This document shows, in pieces, positions 19,903-29,068 of a stretch of DNA of 33,088 bases. The notes beneath the pieces were generated by a model, which did no database searches, had not been told where the DNA came from, and saw nothing but the letters and a program-made list of their open reading frames with translations. Source of the stretch: Prorocentrum cordatum (Eukaryota; Sar; Dinophyceae; Prorocentrales; Prorocentraceae); contig CAUYUJ010006280.1 in assembly GCA_963575745.1 (NCBI GenBank), forward strand, positions 266,131 to 299,218, given 5' to 3'. Positions within the stretch are counted from its first letter, which is position 1. The number at the start of each line of letters is the position of its first letter. Both the position numbers and the translations under genes were made by a program.

Positions 19903-20082
19903 CGAATGGACTTCCTAGGATGTTCCGAGGGAAACGACAGCACGTAAGCATCGCGGCGGACGATGGACAAGACGAGGAGCATGACATCGGATCCGAGGAG
20001 GAAGAGGAGGACGGTGATCGAGAGACAGGATAATGAGGATAACCAGAGGGCTGTTGGGGAGGAGGCGCAATAGCGGGATCGC

Positions 20083-20160
20083 AGTCGAACGCAGGTAAGG
20101 TGGCAACACCTTGCCATGAGTGTGGTGGAGTAGGGTGTTTCCACCACACCTTGCGACTTT
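20083..20160. repeat. Pair of GGTGG hairpins
   Basis: AAGGTGGCAACACCTT is a self-complementary hairpin. It is followed by GTGTGGTGG and CCACCACAC separated by 12 bases. No known RNA family is recognised. Confidence 0.5.
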
Positions 20161-20233
20161 GGTTGAACAAGCTCGGGCCAACTTTTGGAGGCTGCCTCGA
20201 GCGGCGCTGTTGTTGAGGATGGAGGACAAGTGA

Positions 20234-20292
20234 AATTCTAGACGCTACGCGTATCCCCACCAGCCCATCCACAAACGATGCGTAGGGGAGTT
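20234..20292 (-). repeat. Family G copy, fullest
   Basis: ATTCTAGACGCTACGCGTAT, CCCCACCAGCCCATCC, then ACAAACGATGCGTAGGGGAG. It matches 9643-9676 at one end and 10405-10452 along most of its length. Confidence 0.7.
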
Positions 20293-20552
20293 GACGGAAG
20301 AACGGAAGAAGAGACGCGCATAGTGAAACGGAGCGGGCAACAACGGTACATTGGGAGATCTTTTGTGGTGAAGGTTGCATGTGTTGCTGCTGGTGCTCTT
20401 GCTCCTGCTGGTACTGCTTCTGCTGCTGTTGCTGCTGGTGTTACTGGCTCTCGACCAGCGAATGCCCAGGCGAATGGAAGTGATCAGGGAAGTGAGGGAG
20501 CACACCCAGTAACCAAGGGCTGGGGAGCCTGTCTTATCCAAGACGGCGAGGA

Positions 20553-20780
20553 TGGAGGAGGAATCGGAGGAGGAGGAGGAGGAGGAGGGGGAGGGGGCTG
20601 AGGGGCAGCAGGTGGGAAAAGGGGAGGAGAAGAGGAGGGAGGATGGAGGAGGGAGGCGGGAGGAGGAGGAATCTGCGGATGATGATGATGATGAGAGGAG
20701 GAGGAAGGAGGAGGAGGAGGAGGAGGAGATGGAGGAGGAGGAGGAGGAGGAAGAGGAGAAGGAGGAGGAGGAACAGTGAG
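20553..20780 (+). repeat. GGA microsatellite
   Basis: GGA/GAG with AGAGG and GATGATG interruptions. Confidence 0.9.
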
Positions 20781-20835
20781 AGCATGATGGCCAGAGGTTT
20801 CTTGAATGCTTGCTGGGGTTCTCTTCGGATGTATC

Positions 20836-20860
20836 TTGAAACGACGCCCAGGCGAGTTGA
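20836..20860 (-). repeat. Family G fragment
   Basis: GAAACGACGCCCAGGCGAGT then TGAGG, identical over about 20 bases to 10431-10450. Confidence 0.7.
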
Positions 20861-21005
20861 GGTGACCAAGGACGTGTGGGAGCAAAGAGGGGGACAGCCG
20901 AACCGAGCGAAGGAAGGATGAGGATAGTGATGACGATGATGACGCTGAATGGATGGACGGATGGATGGATGAGGGAGTGGGGAGAATGACGATGAATAGG
21001 ATGAG

Positions 21006-21225
21006 GAAGAGGAGGAGGAGGAGGAGGGGGAGGAGGAGGAGGAGGAGGAGGAGGAGGAGGAGGAGGAGGAGGGAGGAGGAGAGGAGGAGGAGAGGAGAGG
21101 AGGAGGACGAGGAGAGGAGGAAGGGGAAAGAGGAGGAGGAGAGGAGGAGAGAGGAGGATGAGGAGGAGGAGGAGGAGGAGAGGAGGAGGGAAAGGCGGAG
21201 GAGGAGGAGGAGGAGTAGGAAGAGA
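21006..21225 (+). repeat. GGA microsatellite
   Basis: About 220 bp of GGA/GAG. Confidence 0.9.
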
Positions 21226-21289
21226 TTGTGGGGAAGAAGAATGAGGAGGACGAGAACCAGCAGAATAGCCAGAAGCAACTTGAATGCCT

Positions 21290-21960
21290 TTCGGATGTCT
21301 CTCGGAAGCCTTTTGGATGCCTCTTGGGGCGTCTTGGGGGTATCTTGGCGATCCTGGGGGGCTCTTGGGCGTATTGCGCGCCTCGGGGGGGGAGCCTCTT
21401 TGGGCCGCTTGGGTCCTCTTGGGGGCCTCTTGGGAGCCTCCTGGGGCCATCTTGGGGGCCTCTTGGGGCCTCTTGGGGCCTCCTGGGCGCCTTTTGGGGC
21501 CATCTTGGAGGAGATCGATCAAAGAAGAGGGTGGTGGCAATTAGCGTCCCCCCTCGGGAGCCTCTAAAAACGCCTCTTGGACCCCTCTTGGAGCGCTCTT
21601 GGAGCGCTCTTGGGCGCTCTTGGGGCCGTCTTGGGGCTCTCTTGGGCCCCTCTTGGGGCCTCCTTGGCCCCTCTTGGAGCCATCTTGAGGCCTCGGACGG
21701 CCATCGGAAGCGAAAAGGCGAGAAGGCACAAATCATTGGGAAACCGTAATTATTGGAAGGATTTTGGCCTCTTGGAGGCCTCCTGGGGAGGCTATTTGGC
21801 ATCTTGGAGCCGTCTTGGGGCGGTCTTGGGGCCTCTTGGAGCATCTTCGGAGCCAGCTTGCGGCATCTTAGGCTATCTCGAGCCATCTTGGAGCTCATCT
21901 TGGGCTCTCCGAAGCGCTCTTTGAGCTGTCTTGGGCCATCTTGGACGCTCTGCCGACCAG
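21290..21960 (+). repeat. G-run array (plus orientation), longest
   Basis: Two blocks, 21290-21507 and 21550-21960, separated by the conserved block at 21508-21547. A second interruption near 21712-21765 has AAAAGGCGAGAAGGCAC, related to one at 27350. Units are 10-12 bp. Confidence 0.8.
21508..21547 (+). repeat. Conserved block at the array edge, copy 2
   Basis: GGAGGAGATCGATCAAAGAA then GAGG, followed by AATTAGCG, as at 10692-10731. Confidence 0.65.
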
Positions 21961-22124
21961 CGGCCCCCCCGTCCAGGTCCAGGGGGGTCAAGTTACCCCC
22001 TCCCCGCCCGCAAGCCGTCTCGCTCACTCCCACCCGCCCTCCCAACACGTACGTAGCACCCGGGTCTGGCCCGAGCCTCAGCATATTCAGCAGTCGTCTT
22101 GGGATGAGCAGCTACTGGGGGCCA

Positions 22125-22385
22125 ATCCGCCGCCGCCGCCTCCGCCTCCGCCTCCGCCGCCGCCGCCGCCGCCGCCGCCCGCTGCCTCCGCCGCCGCCGC
22201 CGGGCCGCCGCCGCCGCCACCGCCGCCGCCTGTCGCCCGCGCCTGGCCGGCCGTCGCCGCCAGCCCGCCCCGAGCCTCAGTGTCGCCGCAGCCGGCGCGC
22301 CGCCACCGCCCGCCGCCAGGCCCTACCGCCGCCGCCGCCGCCGCCGCCCCCCGCTGCCAAACCGCCGCCGCCGCCGCAGCCGCTG

Positions 22386-22416
<31 letters not shown>

Positions 22417-22465
22417 AGCCGCCGCCACCGCCGCTGCAGCCGCCGCAGCCGCCGCCGCCGCCAAG
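22125..22465. repeat. CCG microsatellite
   Basis: About 340 bp of CCG/GCC with short interruptions. Poly-alanine and poly-proline frames are artefacts. Confidence 0.9.
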
Positions 22466-22654
22466 TGTACTCTGTATTGTTTTTTGACAGGGATGGTGGG
22501 GGGGCCGCATCGGGTTGGCTACGCATGTTCCGAATTTGGAGGCAGAGTGTGTTTTGTATTGTTTTTGTACAAGGGATGTCTGGGGGGGGTGGCATGGACC
22601 CTGGTTGGCCCCCAGTCGCCTCGGGGAGGGGGTGTTTATTAATAGGGAACAGTG

Positions 22655-22738
22655 ATAAACCCCTCCCCGAAGGGGAAGAAGGAGGGGTGGAAGAGGAAAC
22701 TCCCTAAACCACCTACGCCCAGAGGGCTGGTGGGATTA
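22655..22738 (-). repeat. Reverse-transcriptase element 3' tail (family F), copy 2
   Basis: Nearly the same sequence as 10872-10955, including CCCCTCCCCGAAGGGGAAGA and AGAGGGCTGGTGGGAT. Here it lacks the coding relic, as expected of a very short 5'-truncated retrotransposon copy. Confidence 0.65.
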
Positions 22739-22840
22739 GCCGAGTTTCAATGTTGGGAGGGATGCCTCGCTCGAGACGGCTGTTCTTTTCAGAACGACGC
22801 CCAGGATCACTGGACTCGTTGAAAAGTCGGTGAGCGTTTT

Positions 22841-23947
22841 CCCCTTAAACGGCTGAAGCCCAGGGTTCTCTTTTAGTTGTTTACCACCGAAATCGACGGC
22901 TGTAGGGCCGGCGAAATGATTCGCGATACATATCGAGGTCGCGTATGGCTGGCGAACTTATGTTCCAGGATGTCTCGAGCGAAGCGCTTGTTTCGAAGAA
23001 CTGGTTGAGACTTTCTCGATCGAAACGCTTGTTTTGTGTTATAGATTGTCCTCTCCTTGGGAACCGAATTCAGAGGATCTCTCAAGTGAAATGCTTGTTT
23101 CCACGTGCCCAGGTCTTGAGGATTTCTCGAGCGATACGCTTGGTTTCACGCGTCCAGGTTGCCCATGCAGATGTCTAGCATGAGGAATTGTTGAGGCTGT
23201 CTCGAGCGAGACGCTTGTTTTCGCGCGTCCTGGTCGCCCAGGCGGATGTCTAGCATGAGGATGTGTTGAGGAAGTCTCGATCGAGACGCTCGTTTACACG
23301 TGTCCAGGTTGCCCAGGCGGATGTCTAGCATGAGGATGTGTTGAGAACGTCTTGAGCGAAAATATTGTTTTACGTGTCCAGGTCGCCCAGTCACAGCACC
23401 GACCTGGGCACGGTGCATCAAGATCGATACATTCAGCGTTGCAACTTGGCCCTTCCTTGGCACGTTCGGTGGCGCGTCCCGTGGCGAGTACACATGGCAC
23501 GTCGCGCGACGCGTCCCCTGGCACGTCCCGTGGAACGTCCATTGGCACGTTGCGTAGCGCGTCCCTTTGGCACGTCCCGCAGTGCGTCCCCATGGTACAT
23601 CCCTTGGCACGTCGCCTGGCGCGTTCCTTGGGACGTTCCGCGGCGCGTCCTCCTGGCATGTCCCCCTGCCAAGTAGCTCTGGGGCAGCTACTAAGTGCTC
23701 AGGCAGCTCGAGCTTCAGATCCGGATCAGTTCCGTCTGGCCTCGTATGCAAAAGAGGATTTTGTCCACAACGCTATAGAGCGCAATCGCGGCGTGGCACA
23801 TCGCAATCCAGCACGGCGCAGTACAGCACAGCCCTCCTAGATCGATACCTTCAGCATTGCACGTGCCCGTCGCCAAGTCAGGTGTCTTTGAACTGTTGTC
23901 ATGTCCTACATTTCTATATTCCTTTCCCGGCTCGTGAGTCGATCATG
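22841..23947 (+). mobile_element. Family B composite repeat, copy 3 (1.11 kb)
   Basis: It begins in CCCCTTAAACGGCTGAAGCC and ends GAGTCGATCATG. It has several 74-bp units and one unit of about 431 bp (23392-23822) plus a partial second. It is more diverged than copies 1 and 2, and the start no longer matches CCCGGAAAGG. Confidence 0.75.
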
Positions 23948-23984
23948 TTCCAACACTGACGTCGCGCCCTGCTATTTTCAAAAT

Positions 23985-24020
23985 AATGAGGAAGTCCCGA
24001 GCGAAACGGCCAGTCACATC
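23985..24020 (+). repeat. Remnant of a B 74-bp unit
   Basis: ATGAGGAAGTCCCGAGCGAA then ACGGCCAGT resembles the GAGGATGTCTCGAGCGAAAC core. It lies 38 bp beyond the end of B copy 3. Confidence 0.4.
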
Positions 24021-24137
24021 GACATCGGGGGCGGACGGTTTCAATTCATCGCCTCTGAGCCATACTCCATCGGAGTGGTGCGTATTATAATACGTGTGTG
24101 CATGTATAGTCATATACAGATGTGCAGCCAGAGGCAG

Positions 24138-24250
24138 AGATAAAGACAGATGAGAGACAGAAAGAGAGAGACAGAGAGACAGAGAGAGCGAGAGAAGACA
24201 TATAGGGAACGAGAAAGAAGAGAGAGATAGAGAGAGAGAGAGAGAGAGCT
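24138..24250. repeat. GA-rich microsatellite
   Basis: GAGA and GACAGA runs. Confidence 0.9.
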
Positions 24251-24279
24251 GGGATGGGGGATCGGGAAGGAGGGGTAAG

Positions 24280-24451
24280 TCCGGGGTGGACAGAACCCCC
24301 ACCCTGACACGTCGATCAGTGACTTGTCCGTTTTCGGTTCTCGAGAGGGCGCCGCGGCCGTCAGCTTCCAGGCCTGCGCCCGCCAGGTTTGGGCCCGAGG
24401 TCGTTCTCACCAATCCACGTTTTATTAAAGGGGGTTCTGTCCATCCCCGAG
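24280..24451 (+). mobile_element. Family E inverted-repeat element, copy 3
   Basis: It is 172 bp, with CCGGGGTGGACAGAACCCCC at the left and CTGTCCATCCCCGAG at the right. The interior (TGACACGTCGATCAG, GAGAGGGCGCCGCGGCCGTC, GCGCCCGCCAG) is closer to copy 1 than to copy 2. A GGA array begins directly at its right end. Confidence 0.8.
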
Positions 24452-24504
24452 TAGGAGGAGGAGGAGGAGGAGGAGGAGGAGGAGGAGGAGGAGGAGGAGG
24501 AGGA

Positions 24505-24555
<51 letters not shown>

Positions 24556-24596
24556 CCAGCACCAGCACCAGCAGCACCAGCAGCACCATCAGCAGG
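24452..24596 (+). repeat. GGA then GCA microsatellite
   Basis: GGA to about 24508, then AGC/GCA to about 24555, then ACCAGC variants. Single-base changes link the blocks. Confidence 0.9.
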
Positions 24597-24900
24597 CACC
24601 CGCGGCACTGGCGAGGGCGGCCGTGGGCCGACGGCGGGGGGGAGGCCCTTCGGCCGCGGCTCCCCCGCGCTGGGCAGCGTGGCGGAGGCCGGCGGCCGCC
24701 CGCCGCCCTGCGGGGGAGGGGGAGCAGCGGGAGGGCGAGGTCCCGGACTCGGGCCGGGCGAAGGGGGGGGAGGAGGCGGAGGAGGAGGAGGAGGAGGAGG
24801 AGGCGGAGGCGGAGGAGGAGGGAGACCGCCGGAAAAGGCTCAGGAGGTCTGCGAGACTTGTTCCAGAGACGCTGTGCGAGGCTCGGGCCGGGCGAAGGGG
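24597..24900. repeat. GC-rich tract with GGA array
   Basis: GC-rich sequence. GGA repeats at 24766-24830. TCGGGCCGGGCGAAGGGGGG occurs twice (24750 and 24883), so part is a short direct duplication. Confidence 0.55.
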
Positions 24901-25119
24901 GGGGGATAGGGAAAGGGGGGGTACGACATTTGCTGCAGGCAGCTGGTTTCGGCCCCACCGAGGGGCCCATGCCTCGGTACACAGCCGCCTCCGGCGCCGG
25001 AAGGCGCCGGGAAAAGCAGCTACGTGAGCTGAGTCTCCCCCCCCCCCCCCCTTTGCGATCCCCCCCTTTCGCCCGGCCCGGCAGACATGATCGTGGCGTA
25101 ACAAAACCAGGACGGGAGG

Positions 25120-25400
25120 CTTGTTGGGAGTCCTGGGAGCTTCTTTGGGGGCCTCTTGGGACCTTTTGTGGGCTCTTTGGGGGCCTCTGGGGGGCCTTCC
25201 TGGGAGCCTCTTGGGGCCGAGGGCTCGAGATGTCTGTTCGGGGTCCCCATCTGGGCCCCCTCTTGGGGCCATCCTGAGCCCGCATTGGAGGCCTCTTAGG
25301 CCGTTTGGGGGCCATCTTGGGGGCCATGCGGGGGCCCTCTTTGGGCGGCTTTTTGGGCCGTCTTGGAGCGATCGTGGGGCCTCTCGGGCCGTACAGGGCG
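25120..25400 (+). repeat. G-run array (plus orientation)
   Basis: GGGGGCCTCTT and TTGGGGCC units, 10-12 bp, ending shortly before the assembly gap. Confidence 0.75.
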
Positions 25401-25488
25401 GTCGGGCGGTCGGCAGCTCGAAGAGGCGGTACCGCCAACATCGTTCGAAACTTTCGAGCCCAAATACATCATTTGTGCGTCTTCGGGG

Positions 25489-25588
25489 NNNNNNNNNNNN
25501 NNNNNNNNNNNNNNNNNNNNNNNNNNNNNNNNNNNNNNNNNNNNNNNNNNNNNNNNNNNNNNNNNNNNNNNNNNNNNNNNNNNNNNNN
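25489..25588. other. Assembly gap (100 N)
   Basis: Exactly 100 unknown bases. The sequence after it begins TCGTGCTCC and a TCC array, the same words as in the arrays at 32629 and 32723. Confidence 1.
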
Positions 25589-25589
25589 T

Positions 25590-25627
25590 CGTGCTCCTCC
25601 TCCTCCTCCTCCTCCTCCTCCTCCTCC
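25590..25627 (-). repeat. TCC microsatellite at gap edge
   Basis: About 12 TCC units; the gap probably formed in this repeat. Confidence 0.9.
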
Positions 25628-25689
25628 CCGCCGTGCGCGCGCGGAGCGCCTCCCAAGGGAGGACGGCGGCGGCGGCGGGGGGAAATGAT

Positions 25690-25840
25690 ATTGAGAAAGC
25701 CTTCTCAGAAGGCGCCGGCTTTCTCAGAAACTCTCGCGCCTTCTGAGGCGTTTCTGTTCGTCTTCGGGGAAGGCTCAGAAAACTTCTCAGAAGGCCGGGG
25801 GACTTTCGAGCCTTCTGAGAAGGCTTGTCCCTTCTCATTG
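25690..25840. repeat. Cluster of CCTTCTCAGAAGG inverted words
   Basis: GCCTTCTCAGAAGGC, CTTCTCAGAAGGCC, GCCTTCTGAGAAGGC and CGCCTTCTGAGGCG recur about every 30-50 bp. Related words lie at 30510-30610. Confidence 0.65.
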
Positions 25841-25898
25841 CCCCCCAGGCTCGCCGCCGTGAGGAAAGAATAAGCGACAGATTAGCAAAGTTGCCTGT

Positions 25899-26798
25899 CG
25901 CTCCGCGGGGTGCACATCCAGAGCACGTTCAGACTGGGCGTTGGGTGGTTTGCCCTGCTCGTCTGCCACGAAGTTCTGCCGGCCCCGGGGCGCTGCCAGC
26001 GCCACCGGGGGCATAAGCGCTACCCCCCCCTCACCCGTTTCAGCGCCGGGACGAGCCTGCCTTCACAAGGCATCGCCAAGTTCAAGCTCCGATTAGCACA
26101 GCAACAGCGCGCCATTCGTATACAATTCCGCGGGCCTCTTGGTGGTTGCTTGTGGCCGTTAAGGGGGCTTCTTGGGGGCCGATTGGAGGCTCCTTGGGGC
26201 CCCCTGGGGGCCTCTTAGGGGCCTCCCTGAGGCCTCTTGGGGGCCTCTTGGGCAGCTTGGGGCGCCACAGCGCCGTCTGGACCCTTCAGTGCCGTCTTGG
26301 GGGCTCTCGGGACTTCGCCTTGTGGCTTCCTGTGCCGTCTTTGGGGGGGCCCTTTCGGGGCTTCGCCTGTGGCTCTCTTGGGTTCCTCTTGGTCCGTCTC
26401 GGGGGCCTCTTGAGCCGTCTTGGGGGGGTTCTTAGGGCAATCTTGGGACCCACTTGGGCCTCTACCCCGATGAAAGCCTATTTACCGGAAAATCAATGTG
26501 TTTGGCCTTTGGAGGTGCTCTTGGGGGCTCCCTTGCAGCCCTTCGGGACCGTCTTCGGGGCCTCTTGGGCCCTCTTGGGCCACCTTGGGCCGTCTTGGGC
26601 CGTCTGGATGCCATGTGGAGATATATGGAGTTTGTTCTTGGACCCCCAGGAGGCCCCAGAGGGCCGATACCATATATGTCTCGTGCGCGTTGGTGCGTCA
26701 TTGGGCCCCAGAATGGGGGATTGCGCGGATGTGGCGTGACTCCTTGGTGGCGGTGGTAAGGCGGGGAACATAATCATGTAATGCAATACAAGATGCAG
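25899..26798 (+). repeat. Large duplication, unit 1
   Basis: It starts CGCTCCGCGGGGTGCAC and shares, in order with unit 2, GGTTTGCCCTGCTCGTCTGC, GGGGCGCTGCCAGCGCCAC, CCGTTTCAGC, a G-run array (26140-26620), GACCCCCAGGAGG and GCGGATGTGGCGTGACTCCT. It has no conserved reading frame along its length. It ends near GATGCAG (26792), where unit 2 has an element inserted. Confidence 0.75.
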
Positions 26799-26894
26799 CA
26801 AGTATGCAACAGTTGGATCTACCGGATACGTCACTCTTTTGCCTTCGCGGAACACGCTGCCTCTCAGCACGCCGCTTCTAGACGTGGTTCCTTT

Positions 26895-27667
26895 CGCTCC
26901 GCGAAGTGCACGTCCGGAGCACGTAAAATATTTGGCGTCGGTGGTTTGCCTTGCTCGTCTGCCGCGAGGTTCTGCCGTGTCGTTCTGCCAGCTCCGGGGC
27001 GCTGCCAGCGCCACTGGGGCCGGAGGCGCCTCCCCCCGTTTCAGCTTCTGGGGGCCGGCGTGGGGCATCCTGTGGGCTCTCGGGGGCGTCGTGGTCCGCT
27101 TTGGAGCGCTCTTGCGCCGTCTGGCCCATTTCGAAGGCTGTCTCGGGGCCTCTCGGGGCTCCCTTGGGGCTCTCTCGGGGTCCTCTGGGGCTGTTTTTGG
27201 GGGGCCTCCTGGACCGTCTTGGGGGCGCCTCTTTGGGGCATCTTGGGGTCATTTCAGGCCGTTTCGAGGACTTCCGAGATGCCCCAGGGGCCGTCTTGGG
27301 GCCATCTCGGAGGCTGCTTGGGCCGCCATGGGCCACCGAGCGTCGAAAAAAGGCGAGAACGGTAAAAGGTGTCAAGAACCAGTGATCATTAATGTTTGTG
27401 GCCTCCAGCGGCTCTCTTGGGGTCCCTCCGGGGGCCTTCTGGGGCCGTCTTGGGGGCTTCTGGCCCGTCTTGACCACATCTTAAGCCGTCTTGAGGTCCT
27501 CTGGGACCCCCAGGAGGTGCCAAAGGGCCCAAACCATCAGTGTTCCATAGGTGTTGGTAGGCTTTTGGAGGCCGGAAAAGGGGTTCACCACGTTTGGTTG
27601 GCGGATGTGGCGCGACTCCTTGGGGGGGGCGGGCAGGGGGGAGCCATACCAGTTCAATATGATGCAG
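26895..27667 (+). repeat. Large duplication, unit 2
   Basis: It starts CGCTCCGCGAAGTGCACG, 996 bp after unit 1, and carries the same landmarks, ending with GCGGATGTGGCGCGACTCCT and GATGCAG (27661-27667). The G-run array part (27060-27500) differs most. A possible third start (CCGCTCCGCACGTCG) lies near 27905. Confidence 0.75.
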
Positions 27668-27837
27668 TGTCAGGGGTGGACCTAAACGGTGTTTTGGCGA
27701 TTTCGTGAGCCGTTTTCGTTTCGACTTCGTTTTGCGATAAAGGCGGATTCGAGACAGAGGCGAGGGAAAACGAACACAAAACGAACACGAAAAACGCCGT
27801 TTAGGTTCAGCCCTGCCAGTTCAACATGATGCAGTGT
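27649..27837 (+). mobile_element. Inverted-repeat element I with 22-bp flanking duplication
   Basis: The element is 27671-27815 (145 bp). It begins CAGGGGTGGACCTAAACGG and ends CCGTTTAGGTTCAGCCCTG, about 24 bp of inverted repeat with 21 matches. CCAGTTCAATATGATGCAGT then GT (27649-27670) is repeated with one change at 27816-27837, touching both ends. The CAGGG terminus recalls hAT-type elements, but those make 8-bp duplications. No coding capacity. Confidence 0.75.
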
Positions 27838-27994
27838 GTGGCAATTGCAGGAATGTGATGCGTTGTTTACGTTGCAGTAGGGCGCTCGCCGAAAAAAAAG
27901 CTCTGCCGCTCCGCACGTCGCCCCCAGGACGTGGGCTCGGCAGGCATGCGCCGCGTTTTCGCCGATCCCTCCGACTTGAGGCCCAAAAGGAGCC

Positions 27995-28125
27995 CCCCTC
28001 CTCCTCCTCTTCTTGAAACTCCTCCTCCTCCTCCTCCTCCTCCTCTTGAAACTCCTCCTCCTCCTCCTCCTCCTGAAACTCCTCCTCCTCCTCCTCCTCC
28101 TCCTGAAACTCCTTCTCCTCCTCCG
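27995..28125 (-). repeat. CTC array with regular TGAAACT spacers
   Basis: CTC blocks of about 18-30 bp, each closed by TTGAAACT or TGAAACT (four times). This is a higher-order repeat. The minus frame reads FQEEEEEE repeatedly. Confidence 0.85.
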
Positions 28126-28288
28126 GTGAGTTCACTCGAGGCTCGTGCGGCAGGTTCCTGCGGCCGCGCTGCGCGCCGGCGACGCCAGCGATAAGGCGCC
28201 CTCCAGGTGGAAACGCCGCGCTGCGGAGCGGCGCGGGAGCATTTGGGGGAGAGGCGACGACAGGGTGGCACGGGGCTCATTCCAAGTC

Positions 28289-28514
28289 GGGCCCTTAGTG
28301 GGCCCTGGAAACGACAGGGCCGTTTGTTTACCGATTCCGTTTTGCGGGTCCGACGCCGTTTTTGTTACCGGTTCCGTCGGCTCCGGTTCCAGTCCTGGAG
28401 CCGTGTTTTGGCCGTTTCCGGCCGCCGTTTTTTTGCCGTTTCCATTTTCAATGGACATTTTTCTGGAAACGTTGAAACTACGGCCCTGCCGTTTCCGGGG
28501 CCCACAAAGGGCCT
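28289..28514 (+). mobile_element. Inverted-repeat element J (226 bp)
   Basis: The left end (GGGCCCTTAGTGGGCCCTGG, then AAACGACAGGGCCGT) and the right end (ACGGCCCTGCCGTTTCC, then GGGGCCCACAAAGGGCCT) pair over about 35 bases with 4-5 mismatches. The interior repeats CCGTTTTTG/CCGTTTCC words. No transposase. Confidence 0.75.
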
Positions 28515-28796
28515 GCCTGTCTACAGGAGGAATATTCAAACTTGTGTCGAAGAATGGTCAGTGAGTCCAGCCAGGCGCCAGGCAAGGGCGCATCGGCAAG
28601 GAGTCGACAGGAGCACCATGAAAACATATTGGCAGGAAATGCGAAAGTGTTGCAGACCTACACTCTATGGAGGCCGGCCCGGTGCACGCACAGAATTCGC
28701 AACATGACCTGCATGCTTGTCAAATGCAAGCGCTGGGGGTGGGAAGAGAGGGAGGGGGGCCGGGAAGAGGAGGAGGAGGGGGAGGGGGAGGGGGAA

Positions 28797-28997
28797 TCAG
28801 ACAATGGTGCGAAATTGCATGCTTAGATCAATCAGCATACCAAACACACGAGTATTTGACTCAGAAAGCGTGGGTGCGTCAGCAGCGTCTTCGACGACCA
28901 CCCCGTTACGGCAGAAGTTCTGGACTGAAAGAATAGAGGATTTTGTCTCGAAATGCTGCCCACCAGAATCTTTCAATCTCACAGTGCCGTCCTGCAA
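28797..28997 (-). CDS. Possible further exon, unknown
   Basis: An open minus-strand frame of 66 codons in ordinary composition, containing LKDSGGQHFETKSSILSVQN and later APTLSESNTRVFGMLIDLSM. It has no ATG at its proposed start and lies about 70 bp beyond the stop of the candidate gene at 29069, in another frame. It could be a downstream exon of that gene or chance. I recognise no family. Confidence 0.2.
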   Translation of the reverse strand: MQDGTVRLKDSGGQHFETKSSILSVQNFCRNGVVVEDAADAPTLSESNTRVFGMLIDLSMQFRTIV

Positions 28998-29068
28998 ACT
29001 TTGTACACGGGCTGCCCTTCGAGATATGGCCTTTCAAGCTCAGTATGATCAACGACCCCTCGTGCCCT

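Noticed and set aside
20534-22084. 516-codon minus-strand open frame
   Set aside because: It is built from GGA and G-run arrays (PQEAPRRP and SSSS runs), with no domain.
14150-23400. CRISPR-like look of the 74-bp units
   Set aside because: The units are tandem with no unique spacers between constant repeats, and the setting is eukaryotic.
24425-25656. Open frames crossing the N gap
   Set aside because: Unknown bases and repeats; the reading frame cannot be trusted.
25690-25840. Heat-shock-element-like sites in the TTCTCAGAA words
   Set aside because: The spacing between TTC and GAA is three bases, not the two of heat-shock elements, and no gene follows.
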